From Halopelagius inordinatus (GTDB taxonomy: Archaea > Halobacteriota > Halobacteria > Halobacteriales > Haloferacaceae), in the NCBI RefSeq assembly GCF_900113245.1, contig NZ_FOOQ01000001.1:1302001-1366000 (forward strand): a stretch of 64,000 bases of DNA, in the 5' to 3' direction. Each line of letters opens with the position of its first letter. Positions within the stretch are counted from its first letter, which is position 1. Of the stretch, positions 8,494 through 17,957 are shown piece by piece. A model generated the notes under the pieces. That model saw only the letters and a program-made list of their open reading frames with translations. It had not been told where the DNA came from and ran no database searches. The translations under genes were made by a program, and so were the position numbers.

Positions 8494-8569
8494 TCTTCGA
8501 CGTCGGATATACGTCTCCGAGAGAGACAGTTCGAGAATCGGGTATGGGAGACGCCGTCTCAGACCGACG

Positions 8570-9718
8570 TCAGGTCCACTGCCGGTAGATGAGGTTGCGC
8601 TGAATCTCGTTTGCGCCCTCGTAGATGACCGGGATGCGGACGTCGCGGTAGACGCGGGCGATGCGGCGTTCCGTCAGGATGGACCGGCCGCCGTGGAGTT
8701 GCATCCCCCGTTCGGCGCAGTCCGTCGCCGTCTCGGTGGACTTGGTCTTACAGATGGCCGCCCAGAACCCGGCGTCCTCGCCCTCGTGGACCTTCTCTGC
8801 GGCCCGCCAGTTGACTGCGCGCGCGGACTCGAACTCCATGCGCATCTCCGCGAGGGTGTGTTGGGTCGCTTGGAAATCGGCGATGTTGCGTCCGAACGAC
8901 TCCCTGTCGTGGACGAAGTCGTACGCCTCCTCGATGGCCGCCGCGGCGAGTCCGAGTCCGTGGCCGCCGACGACGACACGCCCGTGGTTGAAGAACTCCG
9001 CGAGCATGTAGAAGCCGCCGCCCTCGGTTCCGACGAGGTTCTCCTCGGGAATCTCGCAGTCGTCGAAGACGATGTGGCCCTGCTTCGAGGCGCGCATGCC
9101 CATCTTCTCCGGGATGTGTTCTGCCTCGTAGCCGTCGGCGTCCGTCGGGACGATGAACATGGAGTAGTTCGAGTAGCGGTCCTCGCTGTCGCCCGTCTTC
9201 GCGTAGACGGTGAGCCAGTCGGCTTCGACGGCGTTTCCGACCCAGTACTTCTCGCCGTTGAGAACGTAGCCGTCGTCCGTCTTCTCGGCTTCCGTCGTCA
9301 TCCCCGCCATGTCCGACCCGGTCTGGGGTTCGGAGACGGCGAGCCCCGAAATCTGGTCGTTGGCGGCCACGGGTCGGAGATACTCGTCTTTCTGCTCTTC
9401 TGAGCCGTACTGCTCGACTATCTCGCACCCGAACGACGCGAGCATGAGAGTCAGGGCGATACCGGCGTCGGCGCGGTAGAACTCCTCGTTGATGGCGAGA
9501 ATCTGCTCTAAGTCGAAGCCGCGTCCGCCGTACTCCTCGCTGATGTCTTGGGCGACCAACCCCGCGTCCATCCCCGCCTCCAGAATCTCCCAGGGGTACT
9601 CTCCGCTCTCGAAGTACTCCTGTGCGTTCGGTGCGATGTGTTCGTCTGCGAACTCCCGCGCTTCCTGTTTCACGTCTCGGGCGTGTTCCGGCACGACGGT
9701 GTCGTCGAGAAGGTCCAT
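8570..9718 (-). CDS. Acyl-CoA dehydrogenase
   Basis: A 382-residue flavoprotein of standard length. Seen: ACAD N-terminal helices, the FAD/substrate signature SGLAVSEPQTGSDMAGM near 125-140, YVLNGEKYWVGNA, the C-terminal QLHGGRSILTE and the ending YRDVRIPVIYEGANEIQR, which contains the catalytic-type Glu in YEGANE. It oxidises acyl-CoA to enoyl-CoA, passing electrons to ETF. Start at 9716-9718 (MDLLDD) is backed by a TATA-like element (TAAAATA on the plus strand, 9741-9747) about 26 nt upstream; the frame stays open upstream but that extension is Arg-rich and unrelated. The ligase next door may activate its substrates. Confidence 0.95.
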   Translation of the reverse strand: MDLLDDTVVPEHARDVKQEAREFADEHIAPNAQEYFESGEYPWEILEAGMDAGLVAQDISEEYGGRGFDLEQILAINEEFYRADAGIALTLMLASFGCEIVEQYGSEEQKDEYLRPVAANDQISGLAVSEPQTGSDMAGMTTEAEKTDDGYVLNGEKYWVGNAVEADWLTVYAKTGDSEDRYSNYSMFIVPTDADGYEAEHIPEKMGMRASKQGHIVFDDCEIPEENLVGTEGGGFYMLAEFFNHGRVVVGGHGLGLAAAAIEEAYDFVHDRESFGRNIADFQATQHTLAEMRMEFESARAVNWRAAEKVHEGEDAGFWAAICKTKSTETATDCAERGMQLHGGRSILTERRIARVYRDVRIPVIYEGANEIQRNLIYRQWT

Positions 9719-9740
9719 GGGGTACGGTAGATTCCTAACG

Positions 9741-9747
9741 TAAAATA
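9741..9747 (-). promoter_or_regulatory. TATA-like box of the acyl-CoA dehydrogenase gene
   Basis: TATTTTA on the minus strand is centred 26 nt before the ATG at 9718. It supports a leaderless transcript and the short start. Confidence 0.5.
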
Positions 9748-9825
9748 ATCCATGGAACTTGAGAAACGAGAAAACGAGTTTACCGTTTGTTCGGCGGGAA
9801 CGGGCGCGCCCGCCTCCCTCCGTGG

Positions 9826-11487
9826 TCAGTCGTTGGATTCCGGTGCGGCGTCGTCGGGCGTCTTCCCGGCGATGAGCGACTCGTCGTCGTACTCCTCGCG
9901 AAGCACCTTCTTGTCGAACTTCCCGGTGGCCGTCTTCGGAACCTCCTCTATGAACAACACGTCGTCGGGAACCCACCACTTCGGGAACTCCGACGCGACC
10001 ATCTCGGTGAGGTCGGACTGCAACGCCTCGCGGTCTGCGCCCTCTCGCGGGACGACGAACGCGACGGGGCGTTCCTGCCAGCGTTCGTGCGGGACGCCGA
10101 CGACGGTGGCCTCCGAGACGTCGTCGTGCGCCATCAGGGAGTTCTCCAGTTCCACGCTCGATATCCACTCGCCGCCGGATTTGATGACGTCTTTCGCTCG
10201 ATCCACTATCTGGACGTATCCCTCCTCGTCTACGGTCACCACGTCGCCCGTCTTCAGCCAGTTCCCCTCGAAGTCCTCCTCGTTCGCCTCCGGGCGTTCG
10301 TAGTACTCCGTCGTCACCCACGGGCCGCGGACCCACAGTTCGCCGAAGTCCTCGCCGTTCCACTCGATTTCCTCGCCGCCGTCGCCGACGACGCGCATCT
10401 CCAGTCCGGAGGCGATGAGGCCCTGTTTGGCCCGTTTGTCGTATTTATCCTCCTCGTCCCACGACTCCATCCCCGGCTTGAGGTGCGCGACGGTTCCGAT
10501 GGGTGACAGTTCCGTCATCCCCCACGCGTGGAGGACGTCGACGTCGTACTCCTCGTCGAACCGCCGGATGACGGATTTCGGGGCCCCCGCCCCGCCGATG
10601 ACGATGCGTTCGAGCGAGGAGATGTCGGCGTCGTTCTCGTCGAGGTACTCCAAGAGTCCGAGCCACACCGTCGGGACGCCCGCGGTGAGGGTGACGCCTT
10701 CCTCCTCTATGAGAGTCGCGAGGTCCTCCGGCGAGGGGGACGGGCCGGGGTAGACGTGCTTTGCGCCCGCGGCGGTGGTCGAGAACGGGAGTCCCCACGC
10801 GTTGACGTGGAACATCGGCACGACGGGCATCACCACGTCCGACGACCGGAGGTCGAGTCCGGACTCCGGAAGCGTCGCCATCGTGTGCCCCCACAGCATC
10901 TGTTGGGTGTACTCGACGCCTTTCGGCTTCCCCGTGGTCCCCGAGGTGTAACACATCCCTGCGGGTTGCTCTTCGGGCAGGTCGGGCCAGTCGTACTCCG
11001 CGTCTCGGTCGGCGACGAACGACTCGTAGTCGGTCACCGGCGACAGCGACGTCTCCGGTACCTCGCTTCCCGTCACCACGTACTGTTCGACGGACGCGAA
11101 CGCCTCCTCGTCGTAGGCGTCTTCTAGTTTCTCGATCAGCGAGGGGTCGACGAAGAGCAGTTCGTCGGCCGCGTTCTCGACGATATACTGGATGTGGTGG
11201 TCCGGCAACAGCGGATTGACGGTGTGCAGTTGCCCGCCCATCGACGGAGCGGCGAAGTACATCTCGAAGTGTCTGTGGTGGTTCCAACAGAACGTCCCGA
11301 CCCTGTCGCCGCGCGAGACGCCGGCCGCTTCGAGGGCGTTGGCCAACTGGGCCACGCGCTCTTGGTACTCGCCGTAAGTGTACCGTTCGATGCCGTCGTG
11401 CGTCCGCGAGACGACCTCTCTGTCGGGGTAGAGTTTACTCGCGCGCCACAGGAACGGCCGCAACGTCTGATCGGTTGCTCCGGGCAT
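9826..11487 (-). CDS. Long-chain acyl-CoA synthetase (AMP-forming)
   Basis: A 553-residue adenylate-forming enzyme. The P-loop YTSGTTGKPKG is near residue 190, the adenine motif GMTELSP near 345, the ANL motif TGDVVTVDEEGYVQIVDRAKDVIKSGG around 425-455 (split here in two parts), and the catalytic Lys in TATGKFDKK near 520. It activates fatty or aryl acids to acyl-CoA via acyl-AMP. The WNHHRHFEMYFA and WGMTELSP features fit the medium/long-chain ligase family common in haloarchaea. A TATA-like ATAATTA lies about 29 nt upstream. It precedes the acyl-CoA dehydrogenase on the same strand, consistent with beta-oxidation. Confidence 0.92.
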   Translation of the reverse strand: MPGATDQTLRPFLWRASKLYPDREVVSRTHDGIERYTYGEYQERVAQLANALEAAGVSRGDRVGTFCWNHHRHFEMYFAAPSMGGQLHTVNPLLPDHHIQYIVENAADELLFVDPSLIEKLEDAYDEEAFASVEQYVVTGSEVPETSLSPVTDYESFVADRDAEYDWPDLPEEQPAGMCYTSGTTGKPKGVEYTQQMLWGHTMATLPESGLDLRSSDVVMPVVPMFHVNAWGLPFSTTAAGAKHVYPGPSPSPEDLATLIEEEGVTLTAGVPTVWLGLLEYLDENDADISSLERIVIGGAGAPKSVIRRFDEEYDVDVLHAWGMTELSPIGTVAHLKPGMESWDEEDKYDKRAKQGLIASGLEMRVVGDGGEEIEWNGEDFGELWVRGPWVTTEYYERPEANEEDFEGNWLKTGDVVTVDEEGYVQIVDRAKDVIKSGGEWISSVELENSLMAHDDVSEATVVGVPHERWQERPVAFVVPREGADREALQSDLTEMVASEFPKWWVPDDVLFIEEVPKTATGKFDKKVLREEYDDESLIAGKTPDDAAPESND

Positions 11488-11564
11488 GCCTCAGACCAAC
11501 GTGACGGTGGGTAATTATCGTTTGTGTATAATGTCGGAGCGTTCGCCGCGTCCGTGGCCGCGAC

Positions 11565-13232
11565 TCACTCCGGCGAGTCGGCGGGGGCGTCGTCGTTCTC
11601 TGATTCGACGCCTTCGTCGTTCTCTGATTCGACGCCTTCGTCGCCCTCCGATTCGACGCTCTCCTCGTTCCCCGGTTCGACGTCTTCGTCGCCTCCGTCG
11701 TCACTCCCGTCCACCGTTTCGCTCTCTGTGGGTTCCGCTTCTGTCTCCTCGCCGACCGCTTCGAGGCGTTCGCGGACGGCGTCTCGCTTCACCGTCCCCG
11801 AGACGGTTCGGGGCAGTTCGTCGGCGAACGCGACGATTCGCGGGAGTTTGAAGCCCGCGAGTCGCTCTCGGGCGTACTCCTCGACGACGTCGCGCGTCAC
11901 CGCCTCGGAGGCGCGAACGACGAGTGCGCCGACGCGTTCGCCCCACTCGTCGTCGGGGACACCGACGACGGCGGCGTCTCGAATGTCCGGGTGCGACCGG
12001 AGCACGTCGACGACTTCGCCGGGTTCGACGTTCTCGCCGCCGGTGATGATTCGGTCGTCCACTCGGTTGAGGACGTACAGCCTGCCCGCCGAATCGACGT
12101 ACCCCGCGTCGCCCGTCCGCAGACCGTACTCGCAGAACGCCTCGGCCGTCGCCTCGTCGTCGCCGTAGTAGCCCGGCGTGACCGTCGGCCCCGAAACGAC
12201 CAGTTCGCCCGTCTCGTCGCCGTCGACCGGCGTCCCCGTCTCGTCGAGGACGGTCACCTCCGTCCAGTAGAGCGGTCGGCCGACGGTGCCGACGTTCCGG
12301 AACGCCTCTTTCGGGCGTGCGGTCGCTATCTGAGAGGCCGTCTCCGTCATCCCGTACGTCGGGTAGACGGGGACCGAGTAGTTTCGACACCGCTCTATCA
12401 GTTCCGTCGACGCGGGCGCGCCGCCGAGGAGGACGACCCTCAGCGACTCCGAGAGCGTCCCGCGCTTTTTGAGCATCCGGCGGAGCATCGTCGGGACGAG
12501 AGAGACTGCCGTCACGTCGTAGCGTTCGATGTCGTCGGCCGTCGCCCCCGCCCGGAACTCCGATCTGAGGACGACTGTCATCCCGTACAGCGGCATCCGG
12601 AGCACGGGCGCGATGCCGCCCATGTGGTGCAAAGAGAGGGCGACGAGCCACTTGTCCGCGGGGTCGAAGCCGAGTCTGAACGCGGAGGCGACGGCGCTCG
12701 AAAGCAGGTTCCGCATCCGGAGCCTGACCGCCTTCGGGTCGCCCGTCGTCCCGGAGGTAAAGAGGAGCAGTTGCGTGTCGTCGAGGTCCCACGAGGCGGG
12801 GGCGACGGTCTCGGGAGAGACGTCCGAGAGCGAACTCGCCGCGTCCGTCGTCGGCGAGTCGACGCTGACGACCGGTACCGACTCGGTGGCATCGACCGCT
12901 CTCCGTTCGGTTTCGGCCCCGCAGACGAGGGCGGTCAGATCCGCCGTCTCCGCTTGCGCCCGGAGTTCGGTCTCGGTCAGCCCGTCGCCCAACGGGACGA
13001 GTACCGTCCCGAGACGCATCGCGGCGTGGAGGAGACGGACGTAGGCGACGCGCGTCTCCATGACGACGCCGAGGTGGTCGCCCGACTCGATTCCGAGGGC
13101 GGCGAGATGCCCCGCCGTCTCCGCTACCATCTCGTCGAGTTCGGCGAACGTCCACGAATCCCCGGTGGAGGCGAGCAAAAGCGCCGTCGCGTCGGGCGTC
13201 ACCCGAACCCGGTGAGAGAGCCAATCGCGCAT
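11565..13232 (-). CDS. menE: 2-succinylbenzoate--CoA ligase-like enzyme (MenE) with acidic repeat tail
   Basis: A 555-residue adenylate-forming ligase. P-loop FTSGTTGDPKAV is near residue 165, SLHHMGGIAPVLRM near 195, YGMTETASQ near 290, and the catalytic-Lys region RTVSGTVKRD near 485. SLHHMGGI and the length before the tail resemble MenE, which makes OSB-CoA for menaquinone; haloarchaea use menaquinone. No other men genes are nearby, so the assignment rests on sequence alone. The last 60 residues are an acidic Ser/Glu/Asp tail with an 8-residue repeat (SENDEGVE type) not needed for the fold. Its divergent base pattern is visible in the DNA as a 24-nt tandem repeat. Confidence 0.78.
   Translation of the reverse strand: MRDWLSHRVRVTPDATALLLASTGDSWTFAELDEMVAETAGHLAALGIESGDHLGVVMETRVAYVRLLHAAMRLGTVLVPLGDGLTETELRAQAETADLTALVCGAETERRAVDATESVPVVSVDSPTTDAASSLSDVSPETVAPASWDLDDTQLLLFTSGTTGDPKAVRLRMRNLLSSAVASAFRLGFDPADKWLVALSLHHMGGIAPVLRMPLYGMTVVLRSEFRAGATADDIERYDVTAVSLVPTMLRRMLKKRGTLSESLRVVLLGGAPASTELIERCRNYSVPVYPTYGMTETASQIATARPKEAFRNVGTVGRPLYWTEVTVLDETGTPVDGDETGELVVSGPTVTPGYYGDDEATAEAFCEYGLRTGDAGYVDSAGRLYVLNRVDDRIITGGENVEPGEVVDVLRSHPDIRDAAVVGVPDDEWGERVGALVVRASEAVTRDVVEEYARERLAGFKLPRIVAFADELPRTVSGTVKRDAVRERLEAVGEETEAEPTESETVDGSDDGGDEDVEPGNEESVESEGDEGVESENDEGVESENDDAPADSPE
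11591..11686 (-). repeat. 24-nt tandem repeat in the MenE-like tail
   Basis: Two perfect 24-nt units (11591-11614, 11615-11638) are followed by two degenerate ones (11639-11662, 11663-11686). In frame they encode an 8-residue acidic repeat at the C-terminus of the ligase. Copy-number change would keep the frame. Confidence 0.9.
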
Positions 13233-13284
13233 CGTCCGCTACTCGCGTCGGGGGCTGAATAGAGTACCGTCTGCGGCGCGTCGG

Positions 13285-13668
13285 TCAGTGCGAGACGAAC
13301 TCCACGAGGACGCCGCCCGTCGATTTCGGATGGAGGAACGCCACCTCGTGACCCCACGCGCCCTGTCTCGGGTTCTCGTCTATCAGTTCGACGCCCACCT
13401 CTCGGGCCGTGTCGAGTGCGTCCGCGACGCTGTCCGTCCGGACGGCGACGTGGTGGATACCGGGGCCGTACTCGTCGAGATACCGCCCTATCGCCCCCTC
13501 CTCGTGGGGTTCGAGCAACTCGAAGTAGCTTCCGCCCAGTTCGAGAAACAGCACCGACATCCCGTCGAACTCCTCCTCGTGGACGAGGGGCGCGTCGAAC
13601 AGTTCTTCGAACATCGCTGCTAGCCCGGCGGCGTCGGCGGACGCGACGCCCACGTGGTCCAGTTCCAT
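13285..13668 (-). CDS. mce: Methylmalonyl-CoA epimerase
   Basis: A 127-residue vicinal-oxygen-chelate protein. The first half begins MELDHVGVA (metal His) and has FLELGGSYFELLEP; the second half begins with GPGIHHVAVRTD and ends GGVLVEFV. The His and Glu positions match the metal ligands of methylmalonyl-CoA epimerases. It interconverts (S)- and (R)-methylmalonyl-CoA between propionyl-CoA carboxylase and the mutase. Start taken at MELDHVG; an in-frame upstream start would add five residues (MVPIS). The mutase large subunit lies 480 nt away on the same strand, beyond the divergent cold-shock gene. Confidence 0.9.
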   Translation of the reverse strand: MELDHVGVASADAAGLAAMFEELFDAPLVHEEEFDGMSVLFLELGGSYFELLEPHEEGAIGRYLDEYGPGIHHVAVRTDSVADALDTAREVGVELIDENPRQGAWGHEVAFLHPKSTGGVLVEFVSH

Positions 13669-13793
13669 GGATATCGGCACCAACTACCTCGACGCTGATA
13701 ATTCTACGCCGCAGAGCGGAGGCGAGTCAGGAGGGTCGTGGTACCGCGACCCTCGGAAGGGTTATCCCTCCGTCGGCTCTCTGTTTATTCGTA

Positions 13794-14000
13794 ATGGCAA
13801 ACGGTAAGGTTGACTTCTTCAACGACACAGGCGGCTACGGTTTCATCTCGACTGACGACGGCGACCTCGACGACGACGAAGACGTGTTCTTCCACATGGA
13901 AGACGTCGGCGGCGAAGACCTCACGGAAGGGACGGAAGTGGAGTTCGACATCGAATCCTCGCCGAAGGGCCCGCGCGCGGCGAACGTCGTCCGGCAGTAA
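13794..14000 (+). CDS. Cold-shock domain protein (CspA family)
   Basis: A 68-residue single cold-shock domain: GKVDFFNDTGGYGFI contains RNP1 (GYGFI) and DVFFHM is RNP2; it ends in GPRAANVV. Acidic insertions (DDGDLDDDED) are typical of halophilic versions. It binds single-stranded RNA/DNA and probably melts RNA secondary structure. Start ATG at 13794; GGTTATCC about 30 nt upstream may be its TATA element. It is transcribed opposite to the flanking methylmalonyl-CoA genes. Confidence 0.93.
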   Translation: MANGKVDFFNDTGGYGFISTDDGDLDDDEDVFFHMEDVGGEDLTEGTEVEFDIESSPKGPRAANVVRQ

Positions 14001-14147
14001 TACCGAGACACGACTGTCGCCGACGGCGACAGAACGACACTCTCGATTTTTCAGACGGTTACGCGCCCCGAGCGAACGCTATCTTCAGACTCGTTTCCGA
14101 CCCGCGGGGTGTCGGAGAGTCGATGGTTCGGCGGTGAGACGTCCCTC

Positions 14148-15827
14148 TCAGGCGTGACTCGGGTGGTACTCGCCGAACTCCTCGCGGAGGACGTTCGACA
14201 CCTCACCGACGGTCGCGTACGCCTTCACCGCGTCCACGATGTAGGGGACGAGGTTGTCGTCGCTGTCGACCGCCGCCCGGAGGGCGTCAAGGGCCGCCGC
14301 CACCGACTCGTCGTCGCGTTCGGCTCTCACCGCTTCGAGCGTGTCGAGTTGCCGGTTTTCCTCCTCCTCGGCCACCTCTTGGACGTCCGGGTCCGGTTCC
14401 TCGTCGACGCGGAACTCGTTGACGCCGACGATGATTCGCTCCCCCTCCTCTATCTCGCGTTGGCGTTCGTAGGCGACGTCCTGAATCTGCCGTTGGACCC
14501 ACTGGGACTTCACCGCGTCGAGCATGCCGCCGCGGTCGTCCACCTCCTCTAGAATCTCGAACGCCTCCTCTTCGACTTCGTCCGTGAGCGCTTCGACGTA
14601 GTAACTCCCGGCGAGTGGGTCGATGGTGTCCGCGACGCCCGACTCGTGGGCGAGAATCTGCTGGGTGCGGAGCGCGGTGCGGACGCTCTGTTCTGTCGGG
14701 AGCGAGAGCGCCTCGTCTTTCCCGTTGGTGTGGAGGCTCTGGGTGCCGCCGAGGACGGCGGCCATCGCTTGGTACGCCACGCGGACGACGTTGTTCTCGA
14801 CCTGTTGGGCCGTCAGCGTCGAACCGCCGGTCTGGGTGTGGAACTTCAGTTGCTTGGATTTGGGGTTCTCCGCGCCGAATCGCTCCTCCATTATCTTCGC
14901 CCACATGCGGCGGGCGGCGCGGAACTTCGCCACCTCCTCTAAGACGTTGTTGTGCGCGTTGAAGAAAAACGACAGTTGCGGCGCGAAATCGTCGACGTCG
15001 AGTCCGGCGTCGAGGGCCGCCTGTACGTACTCGATGCCGTTTCCGAGCGTGAACGCTATCTCTTGGGCGGCGGTCGACCCCGCCTCGCGGATGTGATACC
15101 CCGAGATGGAGATGGTGTTGAAGCCCGGCGTCTCCGCCGTGCAGAACTCGAAGACGTCCGTGATGAGCCGCATCGACTGCTCCGGCGGGTAGATGTAGAG
15201 GTTCCGCGCGATGTACTCTTTCATGATGTCGTTTTGGATGGTCCCGCGGAGTTCCTCTCGGGGGACGCCCTGTTGGTCGCCGACGGCGACGTACATCGCC
15301 AAGAGCACCGCCGCGGGCGCGTTGATGGTCATCGAGGTAGACACCTCGTCTAAGGGGATGCCGTCGAACAGCGTCTCCATGTCCCGAAGCGAGTCGATGG
15401 CCACGCCCGACTTTCCCACCTCTCCTGCGGCCATCTCGGCGTCGGAGTCGTAGCCCATCTGCGTCGGCAGGTCGAACGCCACCGAGAGCCCCGTCTGTCC
15501 GTTGTCGATGAGGTAGTGGTAGCGCTCGTTCGTCTCCGCTGCGGTGCCGAATCCGGCGTACTGCCGCATCGTCCACAGGCGGCCGCGGTGCATCGTCGGG
15601 TAGACGCCGCGGGTGTACGGTTCCTCGCCGGGGAATCCGATATCGTCCTCGTAGTCGTGGCCCGAGACGTCGTCGGGCGTGTACAGTCGCTTCACCGACT
15701 GGCCCTGCGTGTCGGTGGTGAACTCGTCTTCTCGTTCCCCGAAGCGGTCCAGCGTCGGCGAGAGCGTCTCCTCTTCCCACTCCGCTTTCGCGTCGCGTAT
15801 GCGCTCTAACTCGTCCGGGTCGAACAT
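14148..15827 (-). CDS. Methylmalonyl-CoA mutase, large (catalytic) subunit
   Basis: 559 residues, the usual length of the archaeal catalytic subunit without the B12-binding domain. Landmarks: N-terminal [38 protein letters not shown] (CoA/substrate loop), [51 protein letters not shown] and [10 protein letters not shown]. It rearranges methylmalonyl-CoA to succinyl-CoA with adenosylcobalamin. The small cobalamin-binding subunit must be encoded elsewhere. Start at 15825-15827; the open frame continues upstream to 16181 but without similarity. Works with the epimerase at 13285-13668. Confidence 0.95.
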   Translation of the reverse strand: MFDPDELERIRDAKAEWEEETLSPTLDRFGEREDEFTTDTQGQSVKRLYTPDDVSGHDYEDDIGFPGEEPYTRGVYPTMHRGRLWTMRQYAGFGTAAETNERYHYLIDNGQTGLSVAFDLPTQMGYDSDAEMAAGEVGKSGVAIDSLRDMETLFDGIPLDEVSTSMTINAPAAVLLAMYVAVGDQQGVPREELRGTIQNDIMKEYIARNLYIYPPEQSMRLITDVFEFCTAETPGFNTISISGYHIREAGSTAAQEIAFTLGNGIEYVQAALDAGLDVDDFAPQLSFFFNAHNNVLEEVAKFRAARRMWAKIMEERFGAENPKSKQLKFHTQTGGSTLTAQQVENNVVRVAYQAMAAVLGGTQSLHTNGKDEALSLPTEQSVRTALRTQQILAHESGVADTIDPLAGSYYVEALTDEVEEEAFEILEEVDDRGGMLDAVKSQWVQRQIQDVAYERQREIEEGERIIVGVNEFRVDEEPDPDVQEVAEEEENRQLDTLEAVRAERDDESVAAALDALRAAVDSDDNLVPYIVDAVKAYATVGEVSNVLREEFGEYHPSHA

Positions 15828-16023
15828 GGTCGAAGATGCGAGTCGGGCCACCTTAACGATGTGCGGCCGCGCGCCGGTACCTCCGCGGGACACCGATTTT
15901 CCGGTGAGATGGGCGGCTCGCGGCCGGTTCGGACGGAAGCGCCGGCGGATGCCGCCCGAAGTCGAATCCGCGCTCCCGTCTGCGGGCCGTACGCTTACGT
16001 TCTCGCCGGTCGAAGCCCGCCCC

Positions 16024-16704
16024 ATGAGCGACGACGCCGAGACGATTCGACGGTTCGTCCGGGGACTGGCCCCGGAACACGACGATATACACGCCGAGAT
16101 GGCCGCGTACGCCGACGAACACGGCTTCCCCATCGTCGGCCGGGAGGCGGGCGGGACGCTCAGACTCCTCGCGCGCCTCACGGACGCCGACCGAGTGTTC
16201 GAGTTCGGGTCCGGGTTCGGCTACTCGGCGTACTGGTTCGCCAAAGGCGCCGCCCCGGACGCGCGGTTCGTCCTCACCGAGTACGACGGCGACGAACTCG
16301 ACATGGCGCGGGAGTTCTTCGAACGCGCGGGCCTGACCGACCGAACGGAGTTCCACGAGGGCGACGCCCTCGCGGCCGTAGAACAGTACCCCGGACCGTT
16401 CGACGTCGTCCTCGTCGACCACGAGAAATCCCGGTACGCCGATGCGTTCCGAGCCGTCCGCTCGAAAGTCGCCCGCGGCGGCGTCGTCGTCGCCGACAAC
16501 GTGACTCACGGTCCGGCGGACGTGTCGGCTCTCACCCGGTACGTCGAGGGGGAACCGCTCGACGCCCCCGACGAGTCGACGGAAGGGATCGCGTCGTATC
16601 TCGACGCCGTGCGGGCCGACCCGGAGTTCGAGACGGTTCTGCTTCCGGTCGGCAACGGACTCGCGGTCAGCGTCCGAACCGGCCACACCGCCACGGAGTC
16701 GTAA
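16024..16704 (+). CDS. SAM-dependent O-methyltransferase (class I, COMT-like)
   Basis: 226 residues with a Rossmann SAM site: [18 protein letters not shown] near 60-77 (motif I), the acidic end of beta 2 in LTEYDGDE, and [11 protein letters not shown] near 138 (motif IV). This pattern is that of the O-methyltransferase family 3 (catechol/caffeoyl-CoA type). The substrate is unknown. Start ATG at 16024 follows a short gap after the divergent mutase gene. It precedes the NAC gene by 105 nt on the same strand, with separate promoters likely. Confidence 0.85.
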   Translation: MSDDAETIRRFVRGLAPEHDDIHAEMAAYADEHGFPIVGREAGGTLRLLARLTDADRVFEFGSGFGYSAYWFAKGAAPDARFVLTEYDGDELDMAREFFERAGLTDRTEFHEGDALAAVEQYPGPFDVVLVDHEKSRYADAFRAVRSKVARGGVVVADNVTHGPADVSALTRYVEGEPLDAPDESTEGIASYLDAVRADPEFETVLLPVGNGLAVSVRTGHTATES

Positions 16705-16809
16705 GCCGAGCGACGATACCGGCGTTCGACGCCTCCCCATCGGCCGACGGGACCGACCCGCCGAGCGGTGTTCGCCACGCTTTTGCTATCGGACCCCGAC
16801 GCTTCGGGT

Positions 16810-17226
16810 ATGTTTGGCGGAGGCGGCATGAACCCACGGAAGATGAAACAGATGATGAAACAGATGGGCATCGACGTCACGGAACTCGATGCGGAGGAGG
16901 TCGTCATCAAGACGGCCGACGAGGAACTCGTCTTCTCGGACGCGCAGGTGACGCGGATGGACGCCCAAGGCCAAGAGACCTACCAGATAGTCGGCCAACC
17001 CGAGTCGCGCGAACTCGGCTCCGGCGGCGACGATACGGTCGCAGTCGAGTCCGGCGCGGGCGGCGCGGCGGAGGCAGACGAGTCCGCCTCCGAGGGCGAC
17101 GCCGAGATTCCAGACTCCGACATCGAAATCGTCGCTCAGCGCGCGGGCGTCGGCAAGAGCGAGGCGAGAGACGCACTCGAAGCCGAGAACGGCGACCTCG
17201 CGGCCGCTATCTCGCGACTCGAATAA
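16810..17226 (+). CDS. nac: Nascent polypeptide-associated complex protein
   Basis: 138 residues: an opening [21 protein letters not shown], the NAC beta-barrel ([26 protein letters not shown]), an acidic linker, and a C-terminal UBA domain ([20 protein letters not shown]...LAAAISRLE). It binds ribosomes and emerging chains. Start ATG at 16810; an in-frame start 14 codons upstream is not conserved. The stop codon is followed directly by the GTG of the TrmI gene with no spacer, a conserved archaeal pairing. Confidence 0.96.
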   Translation: MFGGGGMNPRKMKQMMKQMGIDVTELDAEEVVIKTADEELVFSDAQVTRMDAQGQETYQIVGQPESRELGSGGDDTVAVESGAGGAAEADESASEGDAEIPDSDIEIVAQRAGVGKSEARDALEAENGDLAAAISRLE

Positions 17227-17949
17227 GTGTACCTGCTCGTCCACGGGGACCGAGAGTACCTCCGCGGACCGGGAGAGGAACTCCAGACCGACCTCGGCGT
17301 CCTCGACGTCCCCGAAGACGTCGAACCCGGCGAGACGTTGGAGACGCATCTCGGCGAGGAGTTCCTCGTTCGCGGTCTGCGCGGCCCCGACCTGTTCAAC
17401 CACCTCGAACGCACCGGCGCGCCGATGATGCCGCGCGACATCGGCCTCGTCGTCGGCCACACGGGCGCGGCCGCGGGTGACCGCGTCTTAGACGCCGGAA
17501 CCGGTACGGGCGTCCTCTCGGCGTATCTCGGCCGGATGGGCGCGGAGGTGACGACGTACGAACGAGACGCCGAGTTCGCCGACGTGGCCCGACAGAACAT
17601 GGAGATGGCCGGCGTCGCAGAGACCGTCGACGTTCGCACGGGCGACCTGACGGCGGAACTCGACGAACTCGACGGCGGGTTCGACCTCCTGACCCTCGAC
17701 ACCGGCGACGCCGCGGACGTCGTCCGGCGCGCGCCCGACCTCCTCGTCAGCGGAGGCTACGTCGCCGTCTACTCGCCGTTCGTCGAACAGAGCCGCGAGG
17801 CCGCTCTCGTCGCGCGGGAGGTCGGCCTCTCGGACGTGGAGACGGTCGAAACCATCCAACGCGAGATGGACTTCGGCGAACGCGGCTCTCGCCCGTCCAC
17901 CGCGGGAGTCGGTCACACGGGCTATCTCACGTTCGCGCGAAACGAGTAG
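17227..17949 (+). CDS. trmI: tRNA (adenine-N1)-methyltransferase, TrmI type
   Basis: 240 residues. An N-terminal small beta domain (VYLLVHGDREYL...) precedes the methyltransferase fold: VVGHTGAAAGDRVLDAGTGTGVLSAYL near 75-105, YERDAEF, and LLTLDTGDAADVVRRAPDLL carrying the catalytic-type LD motif. It methylates N1 of A57/A58 in the T loop of tRNA as a tetramer. Starts with GTG immediately after the nac stop, so the pair is co-transcribed and probably translationally coupled. Confidence 0.88.
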   Translation: MYLLVHGDREYLRGPGEELQTDLGVLDVPEDVEPGETLETHLGEEFLVRGLRGPDLFNHLERTGAPMMPRDIGLVVGHTGAAAGDRVLDAGTGTGVLSAYLGRMGAEVTTYERDAEFADVARQNMEMAGVAETVDVRTGDLTAELDELDGGFDLLTLDTGDAADVVRRAPDLLVSGGYVAVYSPFVEQSREAALVAREVGLSDVETVETIQREMDFGERGSRPSTAGVGHTGYLTFARNE

Positions 17950-17957
17950 CCTCCCGA

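Noticed and set aside
9719-10363. Upstream extension of the acyl-CoA dehydrogenase frame
   Set aside because: Arg-rich, overlaps the ligase gene antisense frame, and a TATA box fixes the start at 9718.
15828-16181. 118-codon extension of the mutase frame
   Set aside because: No similarity to mutases; family proteins begin at MFDPDELER.
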